This document shows, piece after piece, positions 1-7,064 of a DNA stretch of 15,239 nt. The DNA is taken from NCBI GenBank assembly GCA_900770325.1, contig CAAGKE010000114.1, positions 1 through 15,239 on the forward strand. The letters are read 5' to 3'. Origin of the DNA: Lachnospiraceae bacterium (GTDB taxonomy: Bacteria > Bacillota > Clostridia > Lachnospirales > Lachnospiraceae). Made by a program: the position numbers and the translations under genes. Every line of letters begins with the position of its first letter. Positions within the stretch are counted from its first letter, which is position 1. The notes beneath the pieces are model-generated. The model did not search any database. It had not been told where the DNA came from and saw only the letters and a list, made by a program, of their open reading frames with translations.

Positions 1-2
1 AA

Positions 3-143
3 CTTCAACTAACGACGCTCAGGAAAGCCTTCGCGCCGAGTTTCCGTAGGCGGTGGATTTCATCTCAGCTAAGGGCGTCCCTGAAATGTTTCCTTAGAGA
101 TGTGCGCCTGTTTCGAAACATCTGTTTCAATATAGCCGCGTGA
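3..143. other. Structured leader-side stretch of unknown nature, possible dispersed repeat
   Basis: No gene was recognised here. The stretch folds: CATCT (61-65) and CTAAGG (69-74) pair with CCTTAG (92-97) and AGATG (98-102), leaving a three-base bulge. GGAAA (22-26) pairs with TTTCC (41-45), and TGTTTCGAAACA (109-120) is a self-complementary palindrome. A plus-strand frame without a start codon is open from base 3 to a TGA at 141-143. Its product is rich in Arg, Leu and Phe, has no domain I know, and could be the tail of a gene starting outside the window. The stacked hairpins favour a non-coding RNA or a multi-copy intergenic element over a protein. The left window edge prevents a decision. 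Confidence 0.3.
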
Positions 144-191
144 ACTGTAACAAGGAAACGTTACTGTTCACGTTGTCTGTGAACAATCACG
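139..191. repeat. Palindromic GTGAAC/GTTAC element upstream of malQ
   Basis: CGTGAAC-T-GTAAC (139-151) pairs with GTTAC-T-GTTCACG (160-172) around an eight-base loop, leaving one T/T mismatch. The right arm can instead pair with TGTGAACA downstream: TGTTCAC (165-171) with GTGAACA (179-185). That gives two mutually exclusive hairpins. CTGTGAACAAT (177-187) recurs exactly at 9326-9336, and GTGAACNGTAAC recurs at 9337-9348 in the prs leader, so this is a repeat family with at least two members here. It sits just upstream of the malQ promoter. It could be a protein-binding palindrome or a REP-like element. Confidence 0.6.
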
Positions 192-209
192 CACTTCACG
201 ATTTCTTTC

Positions 210-238
210 TTGCGCTTCCTCTTCTGATTCGGTATAAT
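210..238 (+). promoter_or_regulatory. Sigma-A promoter of malQ-plsC
   Basis: A perfect -10 hexamer TATAAT (233-238) lies 17 bp downstream of a weak -35, TTGCGC (210-215). Transcription would start near 245, leaving a leader of about 80 bases before malQ. No other promoter-like sequence is closer to the gene. Confidence 0.6.
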
Positions 239-323
239 TGCATAGGAATGATCTGCCAAAAACAACGCACTTTATTCCATGCACATAGCTGTGCAATACA
301 TCTGTGAAGAAAGGAAACTTATC

Positions 324-1844
324 ATGATACTTCAGGAAACTCTTCCGAAAGAGACAAAACGCCGGCTCTCCGGCATTCTGGTGCATCCCACTTCTTTCCC
401 GTCTCCCTACGGCATCGGGGATCTGGGGCAGGGCGCCTATGATTTCATTGATTTTCTGGAAGCCTCCGGCCAACATCTGTGGCAGGTGCTCCCTCTGGGG
501 CCCACCGGTTTCGGAGACTCCCCTTACCAGGGCTTTTCCGCCTTTGCCGGACAGCCGCTGCTGATCAGCCCGGATAAACTGATGGAGATGAATCTGCTTA
601 CAAAAGAAGATCTTTCGGATCTTCCGGAATGGGACGCATCCAGGACCGATTACGGCGCTGTGATTCCCTATAAGACAAAACTTTTAAAAACTGCCTTTGA
701 GACCTTCCATCATACACCGGATAAGACCCTGCTGGAGGAGTTTGAGCATTTCTGTGAGGAAGAAAGCCAGTGGCTGGACGATTACAGCCTGTTCATGGCC
801 GGCAAGGATGCCCATGAGGGAAAATGCTGGCTGGAATGGGAGGATGATCTGAGAACTCCGACGCCGGCTGTGCGGGCCAAATGGAAAAAGGAATTATCGG
901 AAGAGATCAGATACTATCAGTTCATACAGTTTATTTTCCAGAAGCAGTGGACAGACCTGAGGGATTACGCCCACGAGCATGACATTGAAATTATCGGAGA
1001 TACCCCTATCTTCGTGGCTCTGGACAGCTGTGATGTGTGGGCCAACCATAAACTGTTCCAGCTGGATACCAAAGGATATCCTACCAGTGTGGCAGGCGTG
1101 CCGCCAGATTATTTTTCTGCTACCGGACAGCTCTGGGGCAATCCCCTCTATGACTGGGACTACCACAAGGAAACCGGCTACCGCTGGTGGATCGACCGGA
1201 TCCGCCGCCAGCTTACCATGGTGGATTATCTGCGTATCGACCATTTCCGGGGCTTTGAAGCCTACTGGTCCGTACCCGCGGGAGAAGAGACCGCGATCAA
1301 TGGAGAATGGGTAAAGGGTCCCTGCGAGGATCTGTTCCTGGCCATTCAGAAAGAGCTGGGCAAAGACCTTCCTATCATTGCGGAGGATCTGGGTGTGATC
1401 ACGCCGGAGGTGGAACAGCTTCGCGACATGTTCCAGTTCCCGGGCATGAAGGTACTCCAGTTCGGCTTTGGTGATATGGAGGACAAGACCTATATCCCTC
1501 ATTTTTACACCACCACCAACTGTATCTGCTACACCGGCACCCACGACAACGATACCACTATGGGATGGTATGCGCAGCAGCCGGAGATCGTAAAAGACCG
1601 GATCCGCCGCTACGGCAATACAGACGGCAATATGGTAAGTCTGGATTTTATCCGCTTCTGCTTCGGCTCCATCGCCCAATATGCTATTTTCCCGATTCAG
1701 GATCTGCTGCTGCTGGGCAGTGAAGCCCGCATGAACACACCGGGCGTAGCCGCAGCCAACTGGACCTTCCGCTACAAAGCAGAGGACCTGACCGAAGACC
1801 GGAAAAACTGGCTTTTCGCAACGACACAGCTTTACAACCGCTAG
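324..1844 (+). CDS. malQ: 4-alpha-glucanotransferase (amylomaltase, GH77)
   Basis: This cytoplasmic enzyme transfers alpha-1,4-glucan segments between maltooligosaccharides and releases glucose, in maltodextrin and glycogen metabolism. The 506-residue product is the usual length for bacterial amylomaltase. The GH77 signatures are in order: the N-terminal HPTSFPSPYGIGDLG stretch, DYLRIDHFRG with the nucleophile Asp near 306, IAEDLGVITPEV with the acid/base Glu near 354, and YTGTHDNDTT with the third Asp near 408. I chose the ATG at 324 because AAGGAA (311-316) lies seven bases upstream and the family N-terminus aligns there. The frame extends to an ATG at 279, but that adds 15 residues without a ribosome site. 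plsC follows after 12 bases, so the two are probably co-transcribed. The glycogen genes glgC and glgD are on the opposite strand 2.3 kb away, consistent with a shared role in glucan storage. Confidence 0.95.
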   Translation: MILQETLPKETKRRLSGILVHPTSFPSPYGIGDLGQGAYDFIDFLEASGQHLWQVLPLGPTGFGDSPYQGFSAFAGQPLLISPDKLMEMNLLTKEDLSDLPEWDASRTDYGAVIPYKTKLLKTAFETFHHTPDKTLLEEFEHFCEEESQWLDDYSLFMAGKDAHEGKCWLEWEDDLRTPTPAVRAKWKKELSEEIRYYQFIQFIFQKQWTDLRDYAHEHDIEIIGDTPIFVALDSCDVWANHKLFQLDTKGYPTSVAGVPPDYFSATGQLWGNPLYDWDYHKETGYRWWIDRIRRQLTMVDYLRIDHFRGFEAYWSVPAGEETAINGEWVKGPCEDLFLAIQKELGKDLPIIAEDLGVITPEVEQLRDMFQFPGMKVLQFGFGDMEDKTYIPHFYTTTNCICYTGTHDNDTTMGWYAQQPEIVKDRIRRYGNTDGNMVSLDFIRFCFGSIAQYAIFPIQDLLLLGSEARMNTPGVAAANWTFRYKAEDLTEDRKNWLFATTQLYNR

Positions 1845-1856
1845 GGAGGACAGCTT

Positions 1857-2600
1857 ATGATTCGATTAATACTGGCCCTTGTCCCTGCCCTGCTTTTTCT
1901 GATCCTGACTCTGCCGGTGGCTTTTGTGCTCTGGGTCATCGGAAAATGGAAGCCCGGAACCGGTGATCTGCTTCAGCTTCGCATGGTGCAGTGGATTTTT
2001 AAGATCATGCTGTGGTTTTCCGGGGTAAAAGCTACGGTAATCGGGGAAGAGAATGTTCCAAAGGATCAGGCGGTGCTTTACATTATCAATCACCGCAGCT
2101 ACTTTGATATTCTTCTGACCTATTCCCGCTGTCCCGGACTGACCGGCTACGTAGCGAAAAAGGAAATCCGGAAAGTGCCTCTGCTCTCCATGTGGATGAA
2201 GCGGCTGCACTGCCTGTTTCTGGACCGCAAGGATATTAAGGAAGGCCTGAAGACCATACTGACAGCCATTGAATACGTAAAGTCCGGCATCTCCATCGCC
2301 ATCTTTCCGGAAGGCACCAGGGGACGTTCCTCTGATGAGACGGAGCTTCTTCCCTTCCATGAAGGCTCCTTCAAGATCGCCATGAAGTCCGGCTGTCCGA
2401 TCATACCGGTATCCATCAGCAATTCCTCCGCCATCATGGAGGATCACATGCCCTGGGTCCGGGCTGCCCATGTGGTGGTGGAATATGGCACTCCTATTTA
2501 TCCGGATCAGCTCTCCAGAGAAGAGAAGAAATTTATCGGAAAAAAGGTGCAGAACATCATCCAGGAAACCCTGAAAAAAAACCAGCATATGTGTAAATAA
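1857..2600 (+). CDS. plsC: 1-acyl-sn-glycerol-3-phosphate acyltransferase
   Basis: This membrane enzyme acylates lysophosphatidic acid at sn-2 to give phosphatidic acid, the precursor of membrane phospholipids. The 247-residue protein opens with a hydrophobic stretch (residues about 4-29) that should anchor it in the membrane. It then carries the acyltransferase motif I NHRSYFD (78-84, with the catalytic His79 and Asp84 in HX4D spacing) and motif III FPEGTRGR (150-157), which binds the glycerol phosphate. The C-terminus ends in a basic KKNQHMCK tail. A GGGAGGA ribosome site sits in the 12-base gap after malQ, and the start ATG at 1857 follows at normal spacing. The pairing with malQ has no obvious metabolic logic and may be simple co-transcription. 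Exact acyl-donor and acceptor specificity cannot be read from sequence. Confidence 0.9.
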   Translation: MIRLILALVPALLFLILTLPVAFVLWVIGKWKPGTGDLLQLRMVQWIFKIMLWFSGVKATVIGEENVPKDQAVLYIINHRSYFDILLTYSRCPGLTGYVAKKEIRKVPLLSMWMKRLHCLFLDRKDIKEGLKTILTAIEYVKSGISIAIFPEGTRGRSSDETELLPFHEGSFKIAMKSGCPIIPVSISNSSAIMEDHMPWVRAAHVVVEYGTPIYPDQLSREEKKFIGKKVQNIIQETLKKNQHMCK

Positions 2601-2602
2601 AC

Positions 2603-2650
2603 AGGAGCGCCGCATCAAAGATGATCACTCATCTGTGATGCAGCGCTCCT
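2603..2650. terminator. Long hairpin terminator between convergent plsC and spoVG
   Basis: AGGAGCGC (2603-2610) and GCATC (2612-2616) pair with GATGC (2637-2641) and GCGCTCCT (2643-2650). Inside, AGATGA (2619-2624) pairs with TCATCT (2629-2634) around a TCAC loop. On the minus strand the stem is followed by GTTTATTTA, which is modestly T-rich, so it most plausibly ends the glgC-glgD-spoVG transcript. Plus-strand termination of plsC would lack a clear T tract. Confidence 0.7.
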
Positions 2651-2675
2651 GCTGCGCAAACGCTGTTATTGCTTT

Positions 2676-2978
2676 TTATTCTGCTTCTTCCCAGTCGTCC
2701 GCTTCTTCTAACTCTTCCGCTCTCTCTGCTGCTTTTTCATATTCCCGCAAAATCAGCTCCTGGATCCATCCTCTTGCTTCGGTATTGATGGGATGGGCAA
2801 TATCCCGGTACTTGCCGTCTGCCGTTTTCCGGCTGGGCATCGCCACGAACATTCCCTTTTTCCCTTCGATCACCTTCATATCATGAACCACAAATTCATT
2901 ATCCAGCGTGATGGATACATGGGCTTTCACTTTGCCTTCCTTCACAGCTTTCCTCACCCTAACATCTGTAATCCTCAT
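2676..2978 (-). CDS. spoVG: SpoVG family RNA/DNA-binding regulator
   Basis: SpoVG is a small nucleic-acid-binding regulator. It was first described as a sporulation and septation factor and later as a global regulator in non-sporulating Firmicutes. The 100-residue product matches the family over nearly its whole length: MRITDVRVRK at the N-terminus, FVVHDMKVIEG (about 29-39), and MPSRKT with RDIAHPI (about 47-64). The C-terminal tail is strongly acidic (EELEEADDWEEAE), as in many homologues. I chose the ATG at 2976-2978 because AAAAGGG lies eight bases upstream. A GTG three codons earlier sits directly against that ribosome site and is unlikely. It lies 28 bp after glgD, so it is the last gene of glgC-glgD-spoVG. 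Being distal to glycogen genes is unusual, since in relatives it usually precedes glmU and prs. Confidence 0.95.
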   Translation of the reverse strand: MRITDVRVRKAVKEGKVKAHVSITLDNEFVVHDMKVIEGKKGMFVAMPSRKTADGKYRDIAHPINTEARGWIQELILREYEKAAERAEELEEADDWEEAE

Positions 2979-3006
2979 TTGCCACACCCTTTTCGGATCA
3001 CATGCC

Positions 3007-4125
3007 TTAAAGCACGTATCTTTCGTTTGATTCTACCACGACCTTGATGCCGTTCTCCCCGATATGATACGTATTGGCACGAATCGTATCACGGCTTTCC
3101 ACGATACAGTTCTCCAGGTGAACATTGTCCCCCAGATAGACATCATTCAGCACGATAGAATTCTTGATCACACAATTTTCTCCTACAAATACCTTCTTGA
3201 AAATAACGGAATTTTCCACATATCCGTTGATAATGGAACCACTGGAAACCAGACTGTTCTTTACCTCACACCCCGGATTGTACTTGGCCGGCGGCAGGTC
3301 ATCCACCTTGGAGTACACATCCGGATACTGACGGAAAAAGTAATTTCTTACCTCCGGCTTCAGGAAATCCATGTTCGTCTGATAGTAGGATTCCACGGAT
3401 GCAATATTGCTCCAGTAGCTGTCCATCTTATAGCCGTAAATTCTCTTTACGTCCTTGTAGCGGATCAGCACATCCCGTACCAGATCAAATCTGCCTTCTT
3501 CCACAGACTTTTCCAGCAGCTCGATCAGCTGCCTTCTTCTGACCACGTAAATACCGCAGGAAATCGTATGAGACGTCGCCGCCATGGGTTTCTCCTCGAA
3601 TTGCTCAATCCGGCAGTCTTCGTTCATTTTGAGTACCCCGAAGCGGGACAGATCCTCTGTCCCCGGAACATCCTTGCAGACCACAGTCACATCTGCTTTC
3701 TTGGCGATATGATATTCCAGAACTTTATTGAAATCCAGCTTGTACACCCCGTCACCGGAGGCAATTACCACATAAGGTTCGTGGCTGTTTTTCAGGAAAT
3801 CCAGATTCTGATGAAGCGCATCTGCGGTTCCCCGGTACCAGAACCCGTTATCTGCAGTTACCATCGGCGGAAATACGAATAAGCCCCCCTGCTTTCTTCC
3901 GAAGTTCCACCATTTGGACGAATTCAGATGCTCGTTCAGTGACCGGGAATTGTACTGGGTCAGAACCGCAACCTTCTGAATATGGGAGTTTGACATACTG
4001 CTGAGCGCGAAATCAATACTCCGGTAGCTGCCAGCAATGGGCATGGCAGCAATGGCTCTTTTATTGGATAATTCTTTCATACGATAGCTGTTTCCGCCAG
4101 CTAAGATCATACCTACTGCTCTCAT
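3007..4125 (-). CDS. glgD: Glucose-1-phosphate adenylyltransferase subunit GlgD
   Basis: GlgD is the non-catalytic or regulatory partner of GlgC in many Firmicutes; the pair makes ADP-glucose for glycogen synthesis. The 372-residue product has the nucleotidyltransferase fold followed by a C-terminal left-handed beta-helix (NSLVSSGSIINGY onward). Key catalytic positions are altered relative to the neighbouring GlgC. GGQGSRL becomes GGNSYRM, KPAVAFGG becomes AAMPIAG, and SGDHIY becomes SGDGVY (123-128). The sugar-phosphate motif FEEKP (176-180) and WYRGTADA (96-103) remain. This pattern is typical for GlgD and suggests weak or no catalysis on its own. Its ATG overlaps the glgC stop by four bases (ATGA at 4122-4125), implying translational coupling and roughly equal amounts of the two subunits. 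Confidence 0.93.
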   Translation of the reverse strand: MRAVGMILAGGNSYRMKELSNKRAIAAMPIAGSYRSIDFALSSMSNSHIQKVAVLTQYNSRSLNEHLNSSKWWNFGRKQGGLFVFPPMVTADNGFWYRGTADALHQNLDFLKNSHEPYVVIASGDGVYKLDFNKVLEYHIAKKADVTVVCKDVPGTEDLSRFGVLKMNEDCRIEQFEEKPMAATSHTISCGIYVVRRRQLIELLEKSVEEGRFDLVRDVLIRYKDVKRIYGYKMDSYWSNIASVESYYQTNMDFLKPEVRNYFFRQYPDVYSKVDDLPPAKYNPGCEVKNSLVSSGSIINGYVENSVIFKKVFVGENCVIKNSIVLNDVYLGDNVHLENCIVESRDTIRANTYHIGENGIKVVVESNERYVL

Positions 4126-5396
4126 GCCACCACACCTGCCTTATCTAAAGTCTCACCGCTTTCCAGTACTCCGCCCGGATAATCCTCCGGAAGGGTCTTT
4201 CCTGTAACAGCAGTATTCTTTCCAATCTTCACATCTGCCGGGATCTCCGTATTCTCTCCGACCACGGCCAGGCCGAAGGAATATACCTTGGGCTTCAGCT
4301 TGTTGGGCACATCTTCTCCGATGCCCATCACTACCCGCGGCCCGATAATCGCATTCTCCGCTATGATCGCCTTGTCGATGACCGCATTTTCTCCGATCAC
4401 TGCACCCTGCATAATGATGGAATCTCTCACCACCGCTCCCTTCTCAATCGTCACGCCGGGACCGATGATGGAATTATGTACCTCACCGTAAACCTCCGTA
4501 CCGTCACTGATCAGGCTGCGGTATACCTTCGCATCCGCGGAAATATACTGAGGCGGAATAATATCATTTTTCGTATAGATCTTCCAGAATTCTTCATACA
4601 GATTGAATTCAGGAATGATATCGATCAGTTCCATATTGGCTTCCCAATAGGATCCCAGAGTTCCCACATCCTTCCAGTAGCTGTTGTACTCATATGCCAC
4701 CAGAGTCTCTCCCTTGTCGAAGCAGTAGGGAATTACATGCTTGCCGAAATCGCAGCCTTCCTGTTCAGACAGGGTCACCAGCGCCTCCTTCAGCGCTTTC
4801 CAGTTAAAAATATAAATACCCATGGATGCCAGATTGCTCTTCGGATGCTCCGGCTTCTCCTGAAATTCTGTAATGCGCCCCTTCTCATCCGTCACCACGA
4901 TACCAAAACGGCTGGCCTCTTCCTGAGGAACCGGCATCACTGCGATACTTACATCCGCATTATGGGACTTATGGTAGTCCAGCATCACCTCATAGTCCAT
5001 TTTATAAATATGGTCACCAGAGAGAATCAGTACATAATCCGGATTATAGGATTCCATATATGCAAGGTTCTGATAAATGGCATTGGCAGTACCTGTATAC
5101 CATTCTGTCTTCCCCACTTTCTCATAGGGTGGAAGGACAGTCACTCCACCGATATTTCTGTCCAGATCCCACGGAATTCCGATTCCGATATGGGAATTCA
5201 GCCGCAGCGGCTGATACTGAGTCAGCACACCTACCGTATCGATACCGGAATTAATACAGTTGCTAAGCGGGAAATCTATTATGCGGTATTTTCCGCCAAA
5301 AGCCACTGCGGGTTTTGCTACTTTTGATGTCAACACGCCCAGGCGGCTGCCCTGACCGCCTGCCAGCAGCATCGCGATCATTTCTTTCTTAATCAC
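4122..5396 (-). CDS. glgC: Glucose-1-phosphate adenylyltransferase (ADP-glucose pyrophosphorylase)
   Basis: This catalytic subunit converts ATP and glucose 1-phosphate to ADP-glucose and pyrophosphate, the committed step of bacterial glycogen synthesis. The 424-residue protein contains the nucleotide loop GGQGSRL (13-19), the catalytic-site region WYTGTA (99-104), the metal-binding SGDHIY (126-131) and the glucose-1-phosphate lysine motif FQEKP (178-182). A C-terminal hexapeptide beta-helix follows (about 290-370). I chose the GTG at 5394-5396 because GAGAGGTG lies five bases upstream and family homologues start at this MIKKEM position. The frame continues to an ATG at 5495, but that extension runs through the mapped promoter. 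It is the first gene of the glgC-glgD-spoVG operon. No synthase, phosphorylase or branching enzyme gene is in the window. Confidence 0.95.
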   Translation of the reverse strand: MIKKEMIAMLLAGGQGSRLGVLTSKVAKPAVAFGGKYRIIDFPLSNCINSGIDTVGVLTQYQPLRLNSHIGIGIPWDLDRNIGGVTVLPPYEKVGKTEWYTGTANAIYQNLAYMESYNPDYVLILSGDHIYKMDYEVMLDYHKSHNADVSIAVMPVPQEEASRFGIVVTDEKGRITEFQEKPEHPKSNLASMGIYIFNWKALKEALVTLSEQEGCDFGKHVIPYCFDKGETLVAYEYNSYWKDVGTLGSYWEANMELIDIIPEFNLYEEFWKIYTKNDIIPPQYISADAKVYRSLISDGTEVYGEVHNSIIGPGVTIEKGAVVRDSIIMQGAVIGENAVIDKAIIAENAIIGPRVVMGIGEDVPNKLKPKVYSFGLAVVGENTEIPADVKIGKNTAVTGKTLPEDYPGGVLESGETLDKAGVVA

Positions 5397-5432
5397 ACTA
5401 TCACCTCTCGCTGTACAAATTTTTGTGCCCTC

Positions 5433-5461
5433 ATTATAACACAGTACTTTTGATTTGTGAA
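5433..5461 (-). promoter_or_regulatory. Sigma-A promoter of glgC-glgD-spoVG
   Basis: Read on the minus strand, TTCACA (5456-5461, five of six matches to consensus) is followed after exactly 17 bp by a perfect TATAAT (5433-5438). Transcription would start near 5426, giving a leader of about 30 bases before the GTG start. Confidence 0.8.
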
Positions 5462-5551
5462 CATATTTTACAATCTTTTGCAGAATTACATCCAACTTTT
5501 ATATTAAATCATGGTTTTTTCCAATTTTTGCCTTCTTTTACTTTTATTATT

Positions 5552-5581
5552 TTGACATAATAATCGATGTTTTTCGATATT
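5552..5581 (+). promoter_or_regulatory. Candidate murC promoter with an overlapping inverted repeat
   Basis: A perfect -35 TTGACA (5552-5557) is followed after 18 bp by GATATT (5576-5581), a four-of-six -10. The inverted repeat TTATTAT (5544-5550) and ATAATAA (5557-5563) flanks the -35. A second small one, ATCGA (5563-5567) and TCGAT (5574-5578), fills the spacer. TATACT at 5641-5646 is an alternative -10, but with a poor -35. The rest of the 5397-5687 gap is AT-rich, and I see no gene in it. Confidence 0.4.
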
Positions 5582-5687
5582 TTTTTGTGTGTTTTATCCA
5601 ATTTTTGCAGAAAACTCTTTCTTTTTATATATAGGAAGTGTATACTAAATCAGAACATAAGTATTTGAAAGGATAAGGAGATTCCAA

Positions 5688-7064
5688 ATGTATCAGATAA
5701 ATTTCAATCACCCTGTCTCCGTACATTTTATCGGTATCGGAGGCATCAGCATGAGCGGTCTGGCTGCGGTCCTGTTAAAAGAAGGGTTTTCTGTATCCGG
5801 TTCCGATGCCAGAGAATCTGATCTGACCAGATGGCTGGAGAGTAAGGGTGCCCGCGTCTGCTACGGTCAGTGCGCGGAAAATATCAGCCCCTCCACAGAT
5901 GTGGTAGTCTATACTGCGGCGATCCATCCGGACAATCCGGAATTTGCAGCAGCCAGACAGGCCGGACTTCCCATGCTGACCCGTGCTGAACTTCTGGGAC
6001 AGATCATGAAGAACTACGACATGCCCATTGCCGTTTCCGGCACCCACGGCAAGACTACCACCACTTCCATGCTGTCCCATATTCTTCTGGCTGCCGACAT
6101 GGATCCCACCATCTCCGTGGGCGGTATTCTGAAGGCGATCCATGGCAACATCCGGGTGGGAAGTTCCCGGAATTTTATTACGGAAGCCTGTGAATATACC
6201 AACAGTTTCCTGAGTCTGTTCCCGAAGCTCAGCCTGATTCTGAATATTGATGCGGACCATCTGGACTTTTTTAAGGATCTGGAGGATATCCGCCATTCCT
6301 TCCGCCGTTTCGCCCGGCTCCTTCCTGAGGACGGTACTCTGATCATTAACGGGACTATTGACCGTCTGGAGGAGATCACAGGAGATCTGAAATGTACTGT
6401 CATTACCTACGGTACACCCGAAAGCGACTATTCTGCCCGACATATTACATACAATGAACTGGGCTTTGGCAGCTTCGATCTGATGAAAAAAGGGGAAAAC
6501 TTGGGACATTTTGATCTGACCGTTCCCGGAGAACACAACATCAGCAATGCTGTTGCCGCCCTGGCCGCCGCTGATATCCTGGGCATCCCTGCTCCTTCCA
6601 TGTATCAGGGACTGGTTTCCTTTACCGGAACTGACCGGCGCTTTGAGCGAAAGGGAGAAGTGGGAGGCGTTACCATTATTGATGATTACGCTCATCATCC
6701 TACAGAGATCAGGGCTACCCTGAAGGCCGCCCGGAATTATCCTCACCGTAAAATCTGGTGCGTATTCCAGCCTCACACCTACACCCGTACAAAAGCGCTG
6801 ATGGATGAATTTGCCAGCGCTCTTACTCTGGCTGATGAGGTGGTGCTGGCCGATATTTATGCTGCCAGAGAGACCGATGACCTGGGCATCAGTTCCTGTA
6901 CCCTGCAGAAAAAAATTGAAGAAGCCGGGGGCTGCGCCCACTACTTCCCCACCTTTAATGAAATCGAAAATTTCCTTTTAGAACATTGTGTCCACGGCGA
7001 CCTGTTGATAACTATGGGAGCCGGAGACGTGGTAAATATAGGAGAACACCTGCTTGGACGATAG
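5688..7064 (+). CDS. murC: UDP-N-acetylmuramate--L-alanine ligase
   Basis: MurC adds L-alanine to UDP-MurNAc using ATP, the first amino-acid step of peptidoglycan precursor synthesis in the cytoplasm. The 458 residues match the family length. Visible motifs in order are the UDP-binding FIGIGGISMSG (14-24), the ATP loop GTHGKTTTT (118-126), EACEYTNSF (165-173), NIDADHLD (186-193), GEHNISNA (281-288), GTDRRFE (314-320) and DDYAHHPTE (332-340). The EACEY form in place of the EADESD seen in many bacteria is what I associate with clostridial MurC. The ATG at 5688 has AAGGAG (5675-5680) seven bases upstream. It appears monocistronic, with an AT-rich promoter region before it and an intrinsic terminator at 7076-7122 right after the stop. 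It is divergent from glgC. Confidence 0.96.
   Translation: MYQINFNHPVSVHFIGIGGISMSGLAAVLLKEGFSVSGSDARESDLTRWLESKGARVCYGQCAENISPSTDVVVYTAAIHPDNPEFAAARQAGLPMLTRAELLGQIMKNYDMPIAVSGTHGKTTTTSMLSHILLAADMDPTISVGGILKAIHGNIRVGSSRNFITEACEYTNSFLSLFPKLSLILNIDADHLDFFKDLEDIRHSFRRFARLLPEDGTLIINGTIDRLEEITGDLKCTVITYGTPESDYSARHITYNELGFGSFDLMKKGENLGHFDLTVPGEHNISNAVAALAAADILGIPAPSMYQGLVSFTGTDRRFERKGEVGGVTIIDDYAHHPTEIRATLKAARNYPHRKIWCVFQPHTYTRTKALMDEFASALTLADEVVLADIYAARETDDLGISSCTLQKKIEEAGGCAHYFPTFNEIENFLLEHCVHGDLLITMGAGDVVNIGEHLLGR

Noticed and set aside
3..143. Truncated protein-coding gene at the left edge
   Set aside because: The frame is only 46 codons, Arg/Leu rich without a known motif, and coincides with hairpins. 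It is kept only as an unassigned structured stretch.
279..323. Upstream ATG start for malQ at 279
   Set aside because: It adds 15 residues that do not resemble the family and has no ribosome site, whereas the ATG at 324 has AAGGAA at proper spacing.
5397..5495. Longer GlgC start at 5495
   Set aside because: The extension would be translated from DNA upstream of and across the TTCACA/TATAAT promoter. The GTG at 5396 has a good ribosome site and matches the family N-terminus.
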